Shown in pieces: positions 53,121 to 60,518 of a stretch of DNA of 64,000 nucleotides (position 1 is its first letter; each line of letters begins with the position of its first letter). The translations under genes and the position numbers were made by a program. The stretch comes from Sedimenticola_A sp040506425 (GTDB taxonomy: Bacteria; Pseudomonadota; Gammaproteobacteria; Chromatiales; Chromatiaceae): positions 2,914,001-2,978,000 of the forward strand of contig OZ245051.1 in NCBI GenBank assembly GCA_965224515.1, given 5' to 3'. The notes beneath the pieces were generated by a model, which made no database searches, had not been told where the DNA came from, and saw only the letters and a list, made by a program, of their open reading frames with translations.

Positions 53121-53195
53121 ACCTAACGCCAACATAACCGGCGCGACGTAGGATCGACCGGCGCCGCAGGCGCGAAGTTGATGTTTTTGTTAGGC
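53121..53195. other. attC site 2
   Basis: Ends ACCTAAC (53121-53127) and GTTAGGC (53189-53195). Between them AACAT pairs with ATGTTT-type sequence, and a GC-rich inner stem GGCGCGAC.../...GCGCC is visible. Its right end provides the stop codon of the next cassette gene, as is usual in cassettes. Confidence 0.85.
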
Positions 53196-53615
53196 ATTTC
53201 CCCTTTGTTTAACGAAAACACCCTTGCTTTTGATTAGCCACCAAACTGGCAATGGAATATTAACGGTCTTCTTGCTGTACACCGCCTTACCTAATGTCCC
53301 CATTTCAAGATGGGCAGAACTATTAGATCGCGTACTACTGCTTTGAAAGCCTAGCATCTCTTTAGCTGGAACCTTTGGCACCATCATAAGCAACCCGGTG
53401 CCGCCAAATACAATTAATACAATACCCGGAATAGCGGTTTTAAGTTCTATCTCGAAGCTGTTCTTTTCAGCCTTAATCTTTATGTCTGTTTCAGAATGGA
53501 ATTGCTTTGACTCGATAGATCGATAGGTCAAATCAACGCCGGTATAAACCATGCCGCCGAAAATCAGCAGCAAGAGAACAGTTAGAAAAATGACTATTTT
53601 ATGATTATTGCTCAT
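53190..53615 (-). CDS. Cassette gene: two-helix membrane protein
   Basis: 141 residues. Two transmembrane helices, at about 7-26 (IVIFLTVLLLLIFGGMVY) and 60-80 (AIPGIVLIVFGGTGLLMMV), flank a charged periplasmic loop; the C-terminal tail is Ser-rich then basic. Not recognised. The stop codon is inside attC 2. The short intergenic distance to attC 3 leaves little space for a promoter, as in integron cassettes. Confidence 0.68.
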   Translation of the reverse strand: MSNNHKIVIFLTVLLLLIFGGMVYTGVDLTYRSIESKQFHSETDIKIKAEKNSFEIELKTAIPGIVLIVFGGTGLLMMVPKVPAKEMLGFQSSSTRSNSSAHLEMGTLGKAVYSKKTVNIPLPVWWLIKSKGVFVKQRGNA

Positions 53616-53632
53616 GGGCTGTATTTTTTAAT

Positions 53633-53720
53633 GCCTAACGCCGCAAATCACCGGAGGCAAAAAGCATAGCAACGAAGGAGTGGCACTTTTTGACGCCCGT
53701 GTGCATTTGCCTTGTTAGGC
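53633..53720. other. attC site 3
   Basis: Ends GCCTAAC (53633-53639) and GTTAGGC (53714-53720) are perfect inverted repeats, and inner arms CGCAAATCACC / GTGCATTTG are partly complementary, giving the imperfect hairpin expected of an attC. Confidence 0.88.
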
Positions 53721-53726
53721 GATTGC

Positions 53727-54131
53727 TTACGGAAGCTGAGAGAGGATGTACCGTGCTTCATCTTCCATGCCCATTTCAGCTAAATACTTAGCAAAGACAT
53801 GCCAAGGAGGGATATTGCTCATGTAACCAGGATCGTCGGGGCCGGTGTACATACCTCCGCCTGGGCCTGTGTAAAGGCCACCACCAGGACCTGTGTATAA
53901 ACCACCTCCAGGTCCGGTATATGCGCCGCCACCTGGACCGGTATACAGCCCACCGCCTGGACCTGTATATAAACCTCCATCTGGGCCTGTATACATACCA
54001 CCTCCAGGGCCTGTATACATTCCACCATCAGGGCCTGTATATGCACCCCCATCTGGACCAGTGTACATACCACCGCCAGGGCCGGTGTATAAGCCACCTC
54101 CAGGTCCGGTATATAAATTACGAGGCCACAT
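53727..54131 (-). CDS. Cassette gene: YTGPGG octapeptide-repeat protein
   Basis: 134 residues. After MWPRN come twelve tandem octapeptides of the form xYTGP(G/D)GG (x = Leu, Met or Ala), residues about 6-101, then a short non-repetitive domain, YMSNIPPWHVFAKYLAEMGMEDEA split by a turn, ending ILSQLP. A perfect AGGAG lies six bases before the ATG and the stop is next to attC 3, so the minus strand is the coding one; the opposite frame (Pro-rich) is an artefact of the repeat. The Gly/Tyr repeat predicts an extended beta-type or adhesive/structural segment. Not recognised. Confidence 0.75.
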   Translation of the reverse strand: MWPRNLYTGPGGGLYTGPGGGMYTGPDGGAYTGPDGGMYTGPGGGMYTGPDGGLYTGPGGGLYTGPGGGAYTGPGGGLYTGPGGGLYTGPGGGMYTGPDDPGYMSNIPPWHVFAKYLAEMGMEDEARYILSQLP

Positions 54132-54158
54132 AGTAATCTCCTATCTCTATTTTTTTGC

Positions 54159-54214
54159 GCCTAACGTTCAATTTGAGCGGCGGCGAAGCCGTACGCTCCA
54201 AATTCTTGTTCGCT
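54159..54214. other. attC-like site 4 (degenerate)
   Basis: Left end GCCTAAC (54159-54165) is canonical. Inner arms AATTTGAGCG and CGCTCCAAATT pair with one extrahelical base, typical of attC. The right end GTTCGCT (54208-54214) departs from GTTRRRY, so recombination here may be weak. Confidence 0.65.
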
Positions 54215-54788
54215 CATTCAGGTTTTGGTTTGGCCTCACCGAACCCCGCTTGCCCGTTGTTCGTGAGAGCAGTACACATGTTTCTTGCCATTGTGTCAAA
54301 CCGACTCACTGCGTTGGGTGCGTCCCCATCTGGGGTGACTCCGTTTGCCGGTCCTGCTGGCGCACGCAAGAGCTGCATTCGACCGCCGACACCTCGGCGC
54401 GTTTCCCGTTCCATCTTTCAGAGCGAACAGTGGAATATCTAGCTGGCACCGATATTGGAATATACCGCTGGCACAGATATCGTGATATGCCGCCAATTGT
54501 TCTAAATTAGTTCTATTTTGGAAATGGAATATCCTGTCGGGCAAAAATGCGGAGTGAGGATTGTCAGCATCCTGCCGAGAAGAATATTCCTTAATAACTA
54601 AAGGTTACCAAAACAATAGGCATTGATGAAATGGATTTCGATTCCTTCAGAAATGGTGGCTTCTGGCCGAATCCACGCATTCAAATCTAAACAACAACTA
54701 TCACATATGCCATTTAGACCCCCATCCAATCCTGTAGATGGGGCATCTTATTTTTTTTAGGAACAGAACGGGAAAAAATAGCGCATTT
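54215..54788. other. Non-coding right part of the island
   Basis: About 570 bases with no supported gene. Short similar words (GGAATATC, GATATTGGAATATA) recur at 54430-54540. Open frames are short and carry no domains or ribosome binding sites. The stretch may include a decayed fourth cassette and remains of the phage-like part of the island. Confidence 0.45.
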
Positions 54789-54814
54789 ATTTTTAAGTAC
54801 GGATTAAGTACAGG
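54789..54814. repeat. Right integrase arm-type site
   Basis: TTAAGTACGGATTAAGTACA within this span is the reverse complement of the block at 45811-45836 beside attL. It is 43 bases inside attR. Confidence 0.6.
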
Positions 54815-54822
54815 CAATAAAA

Positions 54823-54849
54823 AAGGGCTTGGTTATAACCTAAGCCCTT
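54823..54849 (-). terminator. Island-borne terminator after tRNA-Glu
   Basis: AAGGGCTT and AAGCCCTT form a stem with an inner GGTT/AACC pairing; on the minus strand a run of T follows. It replaces the ancestral tRNA terminator (45598-45618), so the island restores termination after integration. Confidence 0.7.
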
Positions 54850-54856
54850 GATATTA

Positions 54857-54902
54857 TTGGTACTCCGTAGGGGACTCGAACCCCTGTTACCGGCGTGAGA
54901 GG
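54857..54902. other. attR: 3' half of intact tRNA-Glu
   Basis: 46-bp direct repeat of 45627-45672. Because the repeat covers the 3' end of the tRNA, integration keeps the tRNA gene intact. Confidence 0.9.
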
Positions 54903-54932
54903 CCAGCGTCCTAACCACTAGACGAACGGAGC
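54858..54932 (-). tRNA. tRNA-Glu (anticodon CUC)
   Basis: 75 bases including an encoded CCA. The anticodon loop reads CTCTCAC between stems CTGGC and GCCGG, giving anticodon CTC. The T-arm GGGG-TTCGAGT-CCCC and D-arm region CGTCTAGTGGTTAGGACG are canonical for Glu. The acceptor stem pairs GCTCCGT with ACGGAGT, with a G-U at the first pair. The gene is the integration site of the adjacent island. Confidence 0.92.
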
Positions 54933-55049
54933 ATAATGCGTCGAGGACGTGTATTATACGCATGCCGCTGCCAGCCTCAAGCAATAGAGTGTTTTTTATT
55001 GGCATATGGGGCAAAATCTGACAGTTAAAAAAGCAGTAAGGATAATAAG

Positions 55050-56357
55050 ATCGCCAAACCAGTCATTATTCCACGCCCGGAGCACAAGATTTCGCGGGCA
55101 AATATCAGCGAAAACGCAGTCAAAGTGCTTTATCGCCTCAGGAATGCCGGTTACGAGGCACACCTCGTGGGCGGTGGAGTCCGGGACCTGCTGTTGGGCC
55201 GCGAGCCGAAAGATTTCGACATCGCCACCGACGCCCACCCCGAAGAGGTCAAAAAAGTATTTCGCAACTGCCGGTTGATTGGCCGCCGCTTCAGGCTGGC
55301 CCACGTCCACTTTGGTCGCGAGATTATCGAAGTGGCCACATTCCGCAGCATGCAGGAACCCGGAGAGGCGGGTGAGCGCGAGTCCGAGAACGGAATGCTG
55401 TTGCGTGACAATGTCTATGGCACCATCGAAGAGGATGCATTGCGCCGCGACTTCACTGTCAATGCACTCTATTACAATATAGAGGACTTCTCCGTCGTCG
55501 ATTACGCCGGGGGCATGGCAGATCTGGAGCAGGGCATTTTGCGCCTGCTGGGTGATCCTGAAACCCGCTACCGGGAAGATCCTGTCAGGATGCTCAGGGC
55601 AGTGCGTTTTGCCGCCAAGCTGGGGTTCAGGATCAACGAGGCGTGCGAGGCACCTATTTTCGAACTGGGTGAACTGCTGCAGAGCGTGCCTCCAGCCCGT
55701 CTGTTCGAAGAGGTTTTGAAACTGTTCATGGGTGGAATGGCGCTCAACAGTTTTGAGAAACTGCGCCACTATGATCTTTTTGGTCAGCTGTTTCCCGAGA
55801 CAGAAGAGGCCCTCAGCCACGAGGAACACGAGTTTCCAATCACCTTTGTCACCCGTGGTATGCAGAATACGGACAATCGAATTGCAGAGGGTAAGCCCGT
55901 TACACCGGCATTTCTGTTTGCCGTACTGTTGTGGGAGCCGGTAAGGCAGCTGGCCCACGAATTCAGACTGGAAGGTGACTCTCCCCTGCAGGCGATGCAG
56001 CAGGCCGGTTCTGAAATCGTTTTCCGGCAAGCCCAGCGTATTTCACTGCCCAAGCGCTTCAGTATCCCCATGCGGGAGATCTGGAACCTGCAGCACCGCT
56101 TTGAATTCAGGTCCGGTAAGCGTCCACACCGTCTCATGACCCACCCCAGGTTCAGGGCGGCTTACGATTTTCTGTTGCTGCGTGCCGAATCAGGTGAGAC
56201 GGACCAGGAACTGGCTGACTGGTGGACCAGGTTTCAGGAAGTAGAGGGTGATGAGCGCAACACCATGTCTCGGCCGGCTAACGGTGAAGGCACCGGCAAG
56301 CGTCGGCGCAGACGCCGCAAGCGCAAACCTGCGGCAACGGGACCAAAGGCGGATTAG
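55050..56357 (+). CDS. pcnB: Poly(A) polymerase I
   Basis: About 435 residues. PcnB adds poly(A) tails to RNA 3' ends and promotes decay. The nucleotidyltransferase motif LVGGGVRDLLLGREPKDFD and the later RDFTVNALYY, GDPETRYREDPVRMLRAVRFAAKLG segments are clear; the C terminus is Lys/Arg-rich. Conserved N-terminal sequence (IIPRPEHKISRANISENA) lies upstream of the first GTG at 55125, yet between the preceding in-frame stop (55026) and that GTG there is no ATG, GTG, TTG or CTG. An ATC at 55050, seven bases after AAGGA, or ATT at 55065/55068 must serve. E. coli pcnB is known to start at AUU. Forms an operon with folK onward. Confidence 0.88.
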   Translation: MAKPVIIPRPEHKISRANISENAVKVLYRLRNAGYEAHLVGGGVRDLLLGREPKDFDIATDAHPEEVKKVFRNCRLIGRRFRLAHVHFGREIIEVATFRSMQEPGEAGERESENGMLLRDNVYGTIEEDALRRDFTVNALYYNIEDFSVVDYAGGMADLEQGILRLLGDPETRYREDPVRMLRAVRFAAKLGFRINEACEAPIFELGELLQSVPPARLFEEVLKLFMGGMALNSFEKLRHYDLFGQLFPETEEALSHEEHEFPITFVTRGMQNTDNRIAEGKPVTPAFLFAVLLWEPVRQLAHEFRLEGDSPLQAMQQAGSEIVFRQAQRISLPKRFSIPMREIWNLQHRFEFRSGKRPHRLMTHPRFRAAYDFLLLRAESGETDQELADWWTRFQEVEGDERNTMSRPANGEGTGKRRRRRRKRKPAATGPKAD

Positions 56358-56848
56358 TGTCAGAGTTGGTACTTGCTCATATCGGGCTCGGCAGCAATCT
56401 GGAAAACCCTGATCAGCAGGTTCGTTTGGCACTGGAAGATTTGGAGACGCTACCGAGGTGCCGCCTGGTAGCACACTCCAATCTCTATCAAAGCACCCCC
56501 ATGGGACCGGCTGATCAGCCCGACTATATCAATGCGGTTGCTGCAGTGGAGACAGGTCTCGACGCTTATGAGTTACTGGCTGAGCTGCAGGCGATTGAAT
56601 CTGAGCATGGCCGCATCAGAAAGGAGAGATGGGGGGCTCGAACCCTCGACCTGGATCTTCTGCTGTTCGGTGACCAGGTGATCTCATCAGAGACGCTGAC
56701 AGTGCCGCATCCGGGTATGCCTCAGCGGGGATTCGTGCTTTACCCCTTGCAGGAGCTTGTGGCCGCCGATTTTACCATTCCGGGGCTTGGCGAACTGCGC
56801 GACCTGCTGGATGATTGCCCGTTTGAGGGGCTGAAAATCTATGATTGA
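56357..56848 (+). CDS. folK: 2-amino-4-hydroxy-6-hydroxymethyldihydropteridine pyrophosphokinase
   Basis: 163 residues from a GTG that overlaps the pcnB stop by one base. HPPK transfers pyrophosphate from ATP to 6-hydroxymethyl-dihydropterin in folate synthesis. GLGSNLENP, YQSTPMGPADQPDYINAV, RWGARTLDLDLLLFGD (metal-binding Asp pair) and VPHPGMPQRGFVLYPL are the family motifs, complete. Confidence 0.95.
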   Translation: MSELVLAHIGLGSNLENPDQQVRLALEDLETLPRCRLVAHSNLYQSTPMGPADQPDYINAVAAVETGLDAYELLAELQAIESEHGRIRKERWGARTLDLDLLLFGDQVISSETLTVPHPGMPQRGFVLYPLQELVAADFTIPGLGELRDLLDDCPFEGLKIYD

Positions 56849-57500
56849 AACTCAATTGAAGCCTCCGGGGTATATCGTCATCGAGGGGCCTATCGGTGTT
56901 GGTAAAACAAGCCTGGTAAACAGGTTGGCCAACAGTTTTGCCTGCGATACCCTGCTGGAAGCGGCTGAAGAGAACCCATTTCTTGAGCGTTTCTATACCG
57001 ATGGCAGGACAGCCGCCTTTCCGACCCAGCTCTTTTTTCTGTTTCAGCGCAGCCAACAGCTTCAGAATCTGCGCCAGGCCGATATGTTCCGCTCAACACT
57101 GGTGGCGGATTTCATGCTCGAAAAGGACCGGCTTTTTGCACAGGTCAACCTGGACGATGCCGAGATGAATCTCTACGAGCAAGTCTATGGAAGCCTTACC
57201 ATGCAGGCGCCTGCGCCAGACCTGGTGGTCTATCTACAGGCGCCGGTTGAGGTGCTGCTGAAGCGTATCCAGAAGCGGGCGCGACCCCAGGAGCGCCAGA
57301 TGGATGCAGATTATCTTCAGCGGCTGAGTGACGCCTATACTGAATTTTTCTACCGTTATGACCGTTCCCCCCTGTTGATTGTGAATGCCACGGAGATCAA
57401 CCCGGTGGACCGTGATGAGGACTATCAGCTGCTTCTGGAACGGATCTGCAGTGTACGTTCGGGAAAACACTACTTTAATCCTGCACCGGTACTGGTTTAA
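56841..57500 (+). CDS. Deoxynucleoside kinase (deoxyadenosine/deoxyguanosine kinase family)
   Basis: 219 residues. P-loop EGPIGVGKTS (14-23), substrate-clamp region AAEENPFLERFY, the DRL motif replaced in EKDRLFAQV, and lid RIQKRARPQER are those of the dNK/dCK family. It phosphorylates deoxynucleosides for salvage. It overlaps folK by 8 bases and is followed by panB; this folK-dNK-panBC order is common in Gammaproteobacteria. Confidence 0.88.
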   Translation: MIETQLKPPGYIVIEGPIGVGKTSLVNRLANSFACDTLLEAAEENPFLERFYTDGRTAAFPTQLFFLFQRSQQLQNLRQADMFRSTLVADFMLEKDRLFAQVNLDDAEMNLYEQVYGSLTMQAPAPDLVVYLQAPVEVLLKRIQKRARPQERQMDADYLQRLSDAYTEFFYRYDRSPLLIVNATEINPVDRDEDYQLLLERICSVRSGKHYFNPAPVLV

Positions 57501-57546
57501 TATTGCACCGCAACATTACCGAAACTGACTACAAGGGAGCCACACC

Positions 57547-58344
57547 ATGCCTCCAATTACCACTGCCAGCCTGATACAGATGAAGCAGCAGGGCGAGAAG
57601 ATCGCCGTACTGACCAGCTACGATGCCAGTTTCACCAGCCTGCTGGAGGATGCAGGAATCGATGTGATCCTGGTTGGTGACTCCCTGGGAATGGTGATCC
57701 AGGGCCAGGAGAGCACCTTGCCCGTGGACGTTGAAGACATGGTCTATCACACCCAGTGTGTGGCGCGGGGACGACGCAATGCACTGCTGGTGGCCGATAT
57801 GCCTTTCATGAGCTACAGCTCGGCTGAGCAGGCGCTGAATACCGCGGGCCACTTGATGAAGGACGGTGGAGCCCACATGGTCAAGCTCGAAGGCGGTGCA
57901 ACCCAGCTTGAGACCGTGCGTCAGCTTACCTCAAATGGCATTCCGGTCTGCGCTCATCTCGGCCTGCTGCCCCAGTCGGTTCACAAGCTCGGCGGTTACA
58001 GGGTACAGGGCCGCGATGACGAAGCGGCCCGGATCATGAAAGAGGATGCCATGGCCCTTGAGGCCGCAGGTGCCCAGATGCTGGTGCTTGAGTGTGTTCC
58101 AACCGCATTGGCTGAAGAGATCAGCCGTGAGCTCACCATACCTGTTATCGGTATCGGCGCCGGTGTCCAGTGTGACGGCCAGGTGCTGGTGCTCTATGAC
58201 ATGCTGGGCATTACTCCTGGGAAACCGGCCCGTTTCGTGAAGAACTTTCTTCAACATACCCATTCAGTGGCAGATGCCGTCGCCGCTTACGTGAGCGATG
58301 TAAAGGCCGGCAAATTTCCCAGCCCGGAGCAGAGTTTCAAATGA
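57547..58344 (+). CDS. panB: 3-methyl-2-oxobutanoate hydroxymethyltransferase
   Basis: 265 residues, complete. First committed step of pantothenate synthesis, using 5,10-methylene-THF to make ketopantoate. Motifs include LTSYDASFTSLLEDAGIDVILVGDSLGMV, metal ligands in VADMPFMSYSS, KLEGG, HLGLLPQSVHKLGGYRVQGR and VIGIGAG. Its stop overlaps panC (ATGA). AAGGGAG precedes the ATG. Confidence 0.96.
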   Translation: MPPITTASLIQMKQQGEKIAVLTSYDASFTSLLEDAGIDVILVGDSLGMVIQGQESTLPVDVEDMVYHTQCVARGRRNALLVADMPFMSYSSAEQALNTAGHLMKDGGAHMVKLEGGATQLETVRQLTSNGIPVCAHLGLLPQSVHKLGGYRVQGRDDEAARIMKEDAMALEAAGAQMLVLECVPTALAEEISRELTIPVIGIGAGVQCDGQVLVLYDMLGITPGKPARFVKNFLQHTHSVADAVAAYVSDVKAGKFPSPEQSFK

Positions 58345-59195
58345 TCACCCTGAACAGTGTCGCTGAACTGCGCCAACAGGTAGCCCAATGGCGAAACGAG
58401 GGCGAACGCGTTGCCCTGGTACCCACCATGGGTAACCTGCACAGTGGACACATCGCCCTGGTGAAACGGGCAACAGAACTGGCTGACCGTGTGGTGGTGT
58501 CGATCTTCGTCAATCCCATGCAGTTCGGTGAAGGGGAGGACTTCGGCTCCTATCCCCGTACCCTGCAGGAGGATGGCGATAAACTGGAAGCTGTTAAAAC
58601 CGATCTGCTTTTCGCTCCAGCCATGGACGAGGTCTATCCCGATACCCGGCTTGCCCAGACCCGTGTCGAGGTGCCAGGCATATCCGACATACTCTGCGGC
58701 GCATCCCGCCCGGGACACTTCGTGGGTGTGGCCACGGTGGTCTGCAAACTGTTCAACATGGTGCAACCCGACATTGCCATGTTCGGCGAAAAGGATTATC
58801 AGCAGCTGATGGTGATCCGCCGCATGACGGCGGATCTCTCGATACCCGTGATGATCTACGGTCTTGCTACCGTGCGTGAAGAGGATGGCCTGGCGATGAG
58901 TTCGCGCAATGGTTACCTGACCAAGGAAGAGCGCAGCCAGGCTCCCTCCCTCTACAGAACGCTGCAATTGATTGCCGTGGCGCTGCAGACCGGTGACAAG
59001 GATTTCACAGGACTTCAGGCTCAGGCCAATGCCGATTTGGAAAAGGCAGGTTTCACACCGGATTATTTTCATATCCGCAGGGCTGATGATCTCTCAGAAC
59101 CTGGTCCGGATGATGACGAGCTGGTGTTGTTGGCCGCGGCCCAACTGGGCAATGCGAGGCTGATTGATAATCTGACGGTTAATCTGGAAGGGTGA
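58341..59195 (+). CDS. panC: Pantothenate synthetase (pantoate-beta-alanine ligase)
   Basis: 284 residues, complete. Joins pantoate and beta-alanine with ATP. PTMGNLHSGHIALV is the HIGH-like motif, FVNPMQFGEGEDF, FGEKDYQQL and the MSSRNGYL (KMSKS-like) motif are present. Last gene of the pcnB-folK-dNK-panB-panC operon. Confidence 0.96.
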   Translation: MITLNSVAELRQQVAQWRNEGERVALVPTMGNLHSGHIALVKRATELADRVVVSIFVNPMQFGEGEDFGSYPRTLQEDGDKLEAVKTDLLFAPAMDEVYPDTRLAQTRVEVPGISDILCGASRPGHFVGVATVVCKLFNMVQPDIAMFGEKDYQQLMVIRRMTADLSIPVMIYGLATVREEDGLAMSSRNGYLTKEERSQAPSLYRTLQLIAVALQTGDKDFTGLQAQANADLEKAGFTPDYFHIRRADDLSEPGPDDDELVLLAAAQLGNARLIDNLTVNLEG

Positions 59196-59305
59196 GAGGC
59201 TGGTTGGGAACTAGGTGGTCGGCATTTCTGTTTTAAGCACCGAAGTATTATTTCGTGGCCCTATCAATGAGTGGTACTCCGTTGCGCCTGACACCCCCCA
59301 ACGAA

Positions 59306-59351
59306 GTAGGTCGGCCTTCAGGCCGACATGTCGGGCTGAAGCCCGACCTAC
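59306..59351. repeat. Dispersed palindromic repeat, copy C
   Basis: GTAGGTCGG and CCGACCTAC ends with two inner hairpins, GTCGGCCT/AGGCCGAC and GTCGGGCT/AGCCCGAC, around ATGTC. Same family as copies A and B. Confidence 0.75.
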
Positions 59352-59490
59352 AAGGGCTGGATAGGCTATGAGGGTTAAATTCAACAATCAGCTAGGACAG
59401 AGCCAAAACTTTTTACCAAGCGTATCAGTTAACACCACCACGACCACATGCTTTCCAACCAGACGCTCATCTGCAAAACAAACAATAAAA

Positions 59491-59512
59491 AACGGGGGCT
59501 TTCGCCCCCGTT
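59491..59512. terminator. Bidirectional-type terminator
   Basis: Perfect 9-bp stem AACGGGGGC / GCCCCCGTT with TTTC loop. T-run on the minus strand (TTTTTATTG) makes it the terminator of the dihaem cytochrome gene, whose stop is 6 bases away. Confidence 0.9.
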
Positions 59513-59517
59513 CTCTA

Positions 59518-60324
59518 TCATCGTGCCCAGTCGGGCCGTTTCGGACGTTCCGGCCGCTCGGGCCTGTTATGCATCTGCCTAGGTAGCGAGTGCCTGGCGT
59601 ACTTGGGGAAATCGGGGTTGCGCCAGCCTATTTCGGCCACCTTGTCCTTGGGTGGTGAAAGCCTGGAGGTGTAATCCATCATTGCCGCGATGTCCCTTCC
59701 GGTGAAACGTTGTACCTGCTTCACCATCTTCTGATCGGCATTTCGGCGTTTACCGTTTTTGATCCAGTTGAACTGGCGCATCAGGTAGTTGTAGTGCTGG
59801 CCCTGGATCAGGGGGATATCATCTTCAGGCTTGCCTTCACCGTTGTCGCCGTGACACTCCGCGCACTCCTGCTTGTAGAGTTTTTCACCCATGGCAAGGT
59901 CGAAGCCGGGGCCGTGACCATTGCGGGGTGTCATGGGCAGGTCTGCGATATAGGCGGCCACATCGGCCATGCCCTGGGCGCCGCCCAGAGAGTCTGGAAT
60001 CGAAAAGGGCAGCATGGTGGGGTTGTCACGGTTTCGTGAACCGATGTCACCAAGCTGCTTGATGATGACATTCTGGTGCTGCCCCGCGATCTGGGGGTAG
60101 TAGCCACTGTTGGTGCCCCAGCCTTCAGGGGTGTGGCATACGGTGCAGAGTTTGTAGATCTCTTTGCCGTTCTCTTTGTCTGGGGTCAGGGTCAGGGCCT
60201 GTTCTGCCGCCTTGGCTGCCTTTTCCGCTTTGGAGTCTCCCCTCGCATAGGCTGAGCCGAGGTTGGTTACTGCCATTGAGAAAACGATACATACAGCAAG
60301 GCGCCGGTACTTTATACCTTCCAT
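59518..60324 (-). CDS. Exported dihaem c-type cytochrome (c4-like)
   Basis: 268 residues from the ATG at 60324, chosen because GGAGG is five bases before it. A signal peptide ends near AYARG. Two haem motifs, CTVCH and CAECH, lie about 100 residues apart in two cytochrome c folds, with YPQIAGQH and IPLIQGQHYNYL as family-typical distal segments. The C terminus is an Arg/Pro tail (RPERPERPKRPDW). It is distinct from the dihaem protein at 31216 and lacks its Met-rich extension. Probably a periplasmic carrier between bc1 and a terminal oxidase or reductase. Confidence 0.88.
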   Translation of the reverse strand: MEGIKYRRLAVCIVFSMAVTNLGSAYARGDSKAEKAAKAAEQALTLTPDKENGKEIYKLCTVCHTPEGWGTNSGYYPQIAGQHQNVIIKQLGDIGSRNRDNPTMLPFSIPDSLGGAQGMADVAAYIADLPMTPRNGHGPGFDLAMGEKLYKQECAECHGDNGEGKPEDDIPLIQGQHYNYLMRQFNWIKNGKRRNADQKMVKQVQRFTGRDIAAMMDYTSRLSPPKDKVAEIGWRNPDFPKYARHSLPRQMHNRPERPERPKRPDWAR

Positions 60325-60518
60325 TACATCCTCCATCGTTCCGGCTCTATCGTCATTATGTTTTTGTGGTAAAAAATTACCATGCAATTTATAGAGTTAG
60401 ATATTAGGGAAATTCCTGATGCGAGGGCGGAAATCTACTCACTGACATTTAGACAGGTGGCTGTTGAGAAGGTTAAAATTTCAGATCACATTAGGATTCC
60501 ATATTTAAGGTCTGAGTT

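Larger units (their letters stand above)
59196..59517. other. Intergenic region with repeat and terminator
   Basis: 322 bases between convergent panC and the dihaem cytochrome gene. It holds palindromic repeat copy C (59306-59351) and the hairpin at 59491-59512. No gene is supported; the short frame 59368-59586 has no features and overlaps the cytochrome 3' end. Confidence 0.5.

Noticed and set aside
53893..54510. Plus-strand open frame encoding Pro-Pro-Gly-Pro-Val-Tyr repeats
   Set aside because: It is the antisense shadow of the YTGPGG repeat gene. The minus strand has the ribosome binding site, a non-repeat C-terminal domain and the usual position relative to attC.
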